Origin: JBKJTP01 sp046590195 | GTDB lineage: Bacteria > Bacteroidota > Ignavibacteria > Palsa-1295 | DNA length: 8,814 bases | Direction of reading: 5' to 3' | NCBI GenBank assembly: GCA_046590195.1 | Contig: JBKJTP010000013.1 | Location: 1 to 8,814 of the forward strand | Shown here: positions 6,716-8,814 of the stretch, piece by piece | Position numbering within the stretch: the first letter of the stretch is position 1 | How the letters are laid out: each line of letters opens with the position of its first letter | Notes under the pieces: generated by a model | Told to the model about the DNA's origin: nothing | Seen by the model: only the letters and a program-made list of their open reading frames with translations | Database searches by the model: none | Position numbers and translations under genes: made by a program

Positions 6716-8239
6716 ATGCCTAAGCGTACCGACCTCAAGAGCATCCTCATTATTGGCTCAGGTCCGATCGTCATCGGACAGGCCGCGGAATTTGATTACT
6801 CAGGCACCCAGGCCTGTAAGGTCCTCAGAGAGGAGGGCTACCGCGTTATTCTCATTAACTCCAATCCTGCGACGATCATGACCGATCCGGAGTTCGCCGA
6901 CGCCACATACGTCGAGCCGATCACCCCGGAATACGTCGAAGCGATCATCGCGAAGGAACGCCCCGATGCCATCCTCCCAACGATGGGCGGGCAGACCGCG
7001 CTCAACACAGCGCTCGCTCTGCATGAACGTGGCTCACTCAAGAAGTACAACGTGGAGCTCATCGGCGCAAAGCCAGCGGCGATCAAGAAAGCTGAAGACC
7101 GCGAGGAATTCCTGGCAGCGATGACCAGCATCGGTCTCGAGATGGCGCGCGGTGGATTTGTGACTTCCGTAGATGAGGCGCTTGCGATCATGGAGCAGGT
7201 CGGCTTCCCTGCGATCATTCGCCCAAGCTTTACGATGGGGGGATCTGGTGGAGGTATCGCTTATAATCTCGAAGAGTATAAGGAGTTTGTTCAGCACGGT
7301 CTCGATTCATCTCCTGTGCATCGTGTGCTCGTTGAAGAATCGGTACTCGGCTGGAAGGAGTTCGAGCTTGAGGTAATGCGTGACACGGCGGACAATGTCG
7401 TGATCATCTGCTCGATCGAGAACTTCGATCCGATGGGCATTCACACTGGGGACTCGATCACATGCGCACCAGCCCAGACGCTTTCGGATAAAGAATACCA
7501 GAAGATGCGCGATGCCGCGATCAAGGTCATCCGCGAGATCGGCGTCGATACGGGCGGCTCAAACATCCAGTTCGCGATGAACCCACGCGATGGCCGCATG
7601 CTCGTCATCGAGATGAACCCGCGTGTTTCTCGCTCCAGCGCACTTGCATCGAAAGCGACAGGCTTCCCGATCGCGAAGATTGCTGCGAAACTTGCAGTTG
7701 GCTATACGCTCGACGAGATTCCGAACGACATCACGAAGATGACACCGAGCTGCTTCGAGCCGGTCATTGATTATTGTGTCGTCAAGATCCCACGTTGGGA
7801 TTTCGAGAAGTTTAAGGGTATCGAGGCATCATCATCGCAGCTTGGCGTGCAGATGAAGTCGGTTGGTGAGGCGATGGCATTCGGCCGCACATTCAAGGAA
7901 GCACTGCAGAAGGCGCTTCGCTCACTAGAGCAGGGACGCTACGGACTCGGCGCTGACGGCAAGGACGAATTCATCGTCCATGAGATGACCGATGTCGAGA
8001 AGGCTCATGCGATGACCGTGATCCGCGAGCGACTCGCGCAGCGTCGCTCGGACAACATCTTTAATCTTCGAGTTGCGATCCAACTCGGTATGGATCGCGA
8101 TACGATCCACCAGATCAACGGCGTCGATCCGTGGTTCATCAATCAGCTCGAACAGATCGTAGAGCGGGAAGCAATGCTGCGCGAAGCAGCAGCAATCACC
8201 TCGAACAAATTTCAGCCATTAGAAGTGTTTACCTCCTAA
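6716..8239 (+). CDS. carB: Carbamoyl-phosphate synthetase large chain, N-terminal half only
   Basis: CarB makes carbamoyl phosphate from bicarbonate, ATP and ammonia supplied by CarA, feeding arginine and pyrimidine synthesis. Full-length CarB has about 1070 residues in two ATP-grasp halves; this product has 507 and covers only the first, bicarbonate-phosphorylating half. It aligns with E. coli numbering without offset: Arg129 (EDREEF), Arg169 (IIRPSF), Glu215 (LGWKEFE), His243 (GIHTGDSIT), Gln285, Glu299, Asn301 and Arg303 (IEMNPRVSRSS) are all present. The oligomerisation domain is cut near residue 490, after DPWFINQLEQIVERE, and is followed by a short tail, ITSNKFQPLEVFTS, unlike CarB. No + frame beyond the stop continues CarB, so a simple frameshift is excluded. 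Some lineages (Methanocaldococcus, Aquifex, and by my recollection Chlorobi with a 'medium subunit') encode CarB in two pieces near this point, so the protein may be natural. The stop overlaps the next gene's ATG. Confidence 0.93.
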   Translation: MPKRTDLKSILIIGSGPIVIGQAAEFDYSGTQACKVLREEGYRVILINSNPATIMTDPEFADATYVEPITPEYVEAIIAKERPDAILPTMGGQTALNTALALHERGSLKKYNVELIGAKPAAIKKAEDREEFLAAMTSIGLEMARGGFVTSVDEALAIMEQVGFPAIIRPSFTMGGSGGGIAYNLEEYKEFVQHGLDSSPVHRVLVEESVLGWKEFELEVMRDTADNVVIICSIENFDPMGIHTGDSITCAPAQTLSDKEYQKMRDAAIKVIREIGVDTGGSNIQFAMNPRDGRMLVIEMNPRVSRSSALASKATGFPIAKIAAKLAVGYTLDEIPNDITKMTPSCFEPVIDYCVVKIPRWDFEKFKGIEASSSQLGVQMKSVGEAMAFGRTFKEALQKALRSLEQGRYGLGADGKDEFIVHEMTDVEKAHAMTVIRERLAQRRSDNIFNLRVAIQLGMDRDTIHQINGVDPWFINQLEQIVEREAMLREAAAITSNKFQPLEVFTS

Positions 8240-8814
8240 TGTTTATCGAACCTGACGAAAGTATCCCTACGGAAATTGCTCATGATTCACCTAAATTAGA
8301 AACATTTAGTGGACGCAGCGTGGCTGGAAACCACTGGGAAATACTTAATTCCGATGCATTGGTAGGACTCAAGAATGTAGCGAGTGATTCTGTAGACTGC
8401 ATCATCACCTCTCCTCCTTATTACTCATTGCGAGACTATGGGGTCGAAGGACAATTGGGACTTGAGGATTCCGTACATGACTATGTCAGAAAGCTGAGTG
8501 AAATCATGCTTGAATGCAAACGAGTTCTCAAGCCAACCGGCCTATGTTTCTTAAACATTGGGGATACCTATTATTCAGGCAAAGGCAAATCTCACGGCAT
8601 TGATCCAAAAAGCACGAAACGTAGATTTGGTCTAAGAGCAGTGGACAAAAGCGGAGGTGTTGGGGCGGGTATAAAACAAAAGTCGCTAATCGGAGTGCCT
8701 TGGAGAGTGGCTTTAAGTATGATGGAGGATGGATGGTGTTTACGTAGTAATGTAATTTGGCATAGACCAAAATCTTTACCTGAAGCAGTTGTTGATAGAC
8801 CGAGAAGAAGTTAT
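8239..8814 (+). CDS. Site-specific DNA methyltransferase, beta-type N4-C/N6-A (partial, 3' end beyond window)
   Basis: The frame stays open from an ATG at 8239 to the window edge, giving 192 residues without a stop. The catalytic motif IV TSPPYYSLRDYG (57-68, preceded by VDCII) marks a beta-class amino-methyltransferase that acts on N4 of cytosine or N6 of adenine. LEDSVHDYVRKLSEIMLECKRVLKPTG (75-101), LNIGDTYY, and SLIGVPWRVALSMMEDGWCLRSNVIWHRPKSLPEAVVDRPRRSY (149-192) follow in the usual order. The AdoMet-binding FxGxGT motif lies C-terminal in this class and would be past the window. The ATG overlaps the carB stop in TAATG, which suggests translational coupling; there is no Shine-Dalgarno, and the upstream CCTCC is the complement of one. 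It is AT-richer than carB (44 of 114 bases G+C at 8701-8814, against 36 of 60 at 7921-7980) and GATC-poor, which suggests acquisition. It may be orphan or paired with a nuclease downstream. Confidence 0.92.
   Translation, partial: MFIEPDESIPTEIAHDSPKLETFSGRSVAGNHWEILNSDALVGLKNVASDSVDCIITSPPYYSLRDYGVEGQLGLEDSVHDYVRKLSEIMLECKRVLKPTGLCFLNIGDTYYSGKGKSHGIDPKSTKRRFGLRAVDKSGGVGAGIKQKSLIGVPWRVALSMMEDGWCLRSNVIWHRPKSLPEAVVDRPRRSY

Noticed and set aside
8231..8236. ACCTCC just before the methyltransferase ATG as a ribosome-binding site
   Set aside because: It has the sequence of the 16S anti-Shine-Dalgarno itself, not of its complement, so it cannot pair with 16S rRNA.
8237..8300. A simple frameshift as the cause of the short CarB
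   Set aside because: The two other + frames after the stop give the methyltransferase start and a short unrelated peptide; neither resembles the remaining oligomerisation domain of CarB.
8528..8770. An 80-codon open frame on the - strand
   Set aside because: It is antisense to conserved methyltransferase motifs and shows no recognisable feature.

Overview
The window looks like a bacterial chromosome segment of core housekeeping genes with a probable horizontally acquired gene at its right edge. The host is most likely a member of the FCB group, near Bacteroidota/Chlorobiota and possibly a Kapabacteria-like lineage. Reasons: none of the seven start codons has a Shine-Dalgarno sequence, ribosomal protein S1 has six S1 repeats plus a long Thr/Pro/Ala/Ser-rich N-terminal extension, and the large subunit of carbamoyl-phosphate synthetase is encoded as a half-length polypeptide. 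The lineage call is an inference from gene content, not from a phylogeny.

Layout. Bases 1-350 are non-coding: a 9-nt-period TATA tandem array that folds into a hairpin, a GC-rich palindromic repeat, and the probable rpsA leader. rpsA (351-2459, +) ends at a bidirectional hairpin terminator (2487-2511). Convergent to it is a lipoprotein gene (2581-3291, -) whose 3' end was altered by a 20-bp tandem duplication. A 136-bp divergent spacer with a candidate promoter separates it from a secreted protein of unknown function (3428-4186, +). That gene shares its stop codon bases (TTAA) with the convergent LD-carboxypeptidase gene (4183-5124, -). Only 13 bp separate the carboxypeptidase start from the divergent start of a YtcJ-like amidohydrolase (5138-6676, +). 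Then comes the N-terminal half of carB (6716-8239, +). It is joined by a TAATG stop/start overlap to a beta-type DNA methyltransferase (8239 onward, +) that runs off the window.

How the genes work together. There is no single pathway. rpsA serves translation, the S66 carboxypeptidase serves peptidoglycan recycling in the cytoplasm, CarB serves arginine and pyrimidine precursor synthesis, and two exported proteins are of unknown role. The most interesting point is the right end. CarB stops inside the oligomerisation domain, with all bicarbonate-phosphorylating residues intact and nothing resembling the second half following in any + frame. The next gene is an AT-richer, GATC-poor methyltransferase fused to it by a one-base overlap. 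Either this is a naturally split CarB with a modification gene placed at the split, or carB was interrupted by a restriction-modification element.
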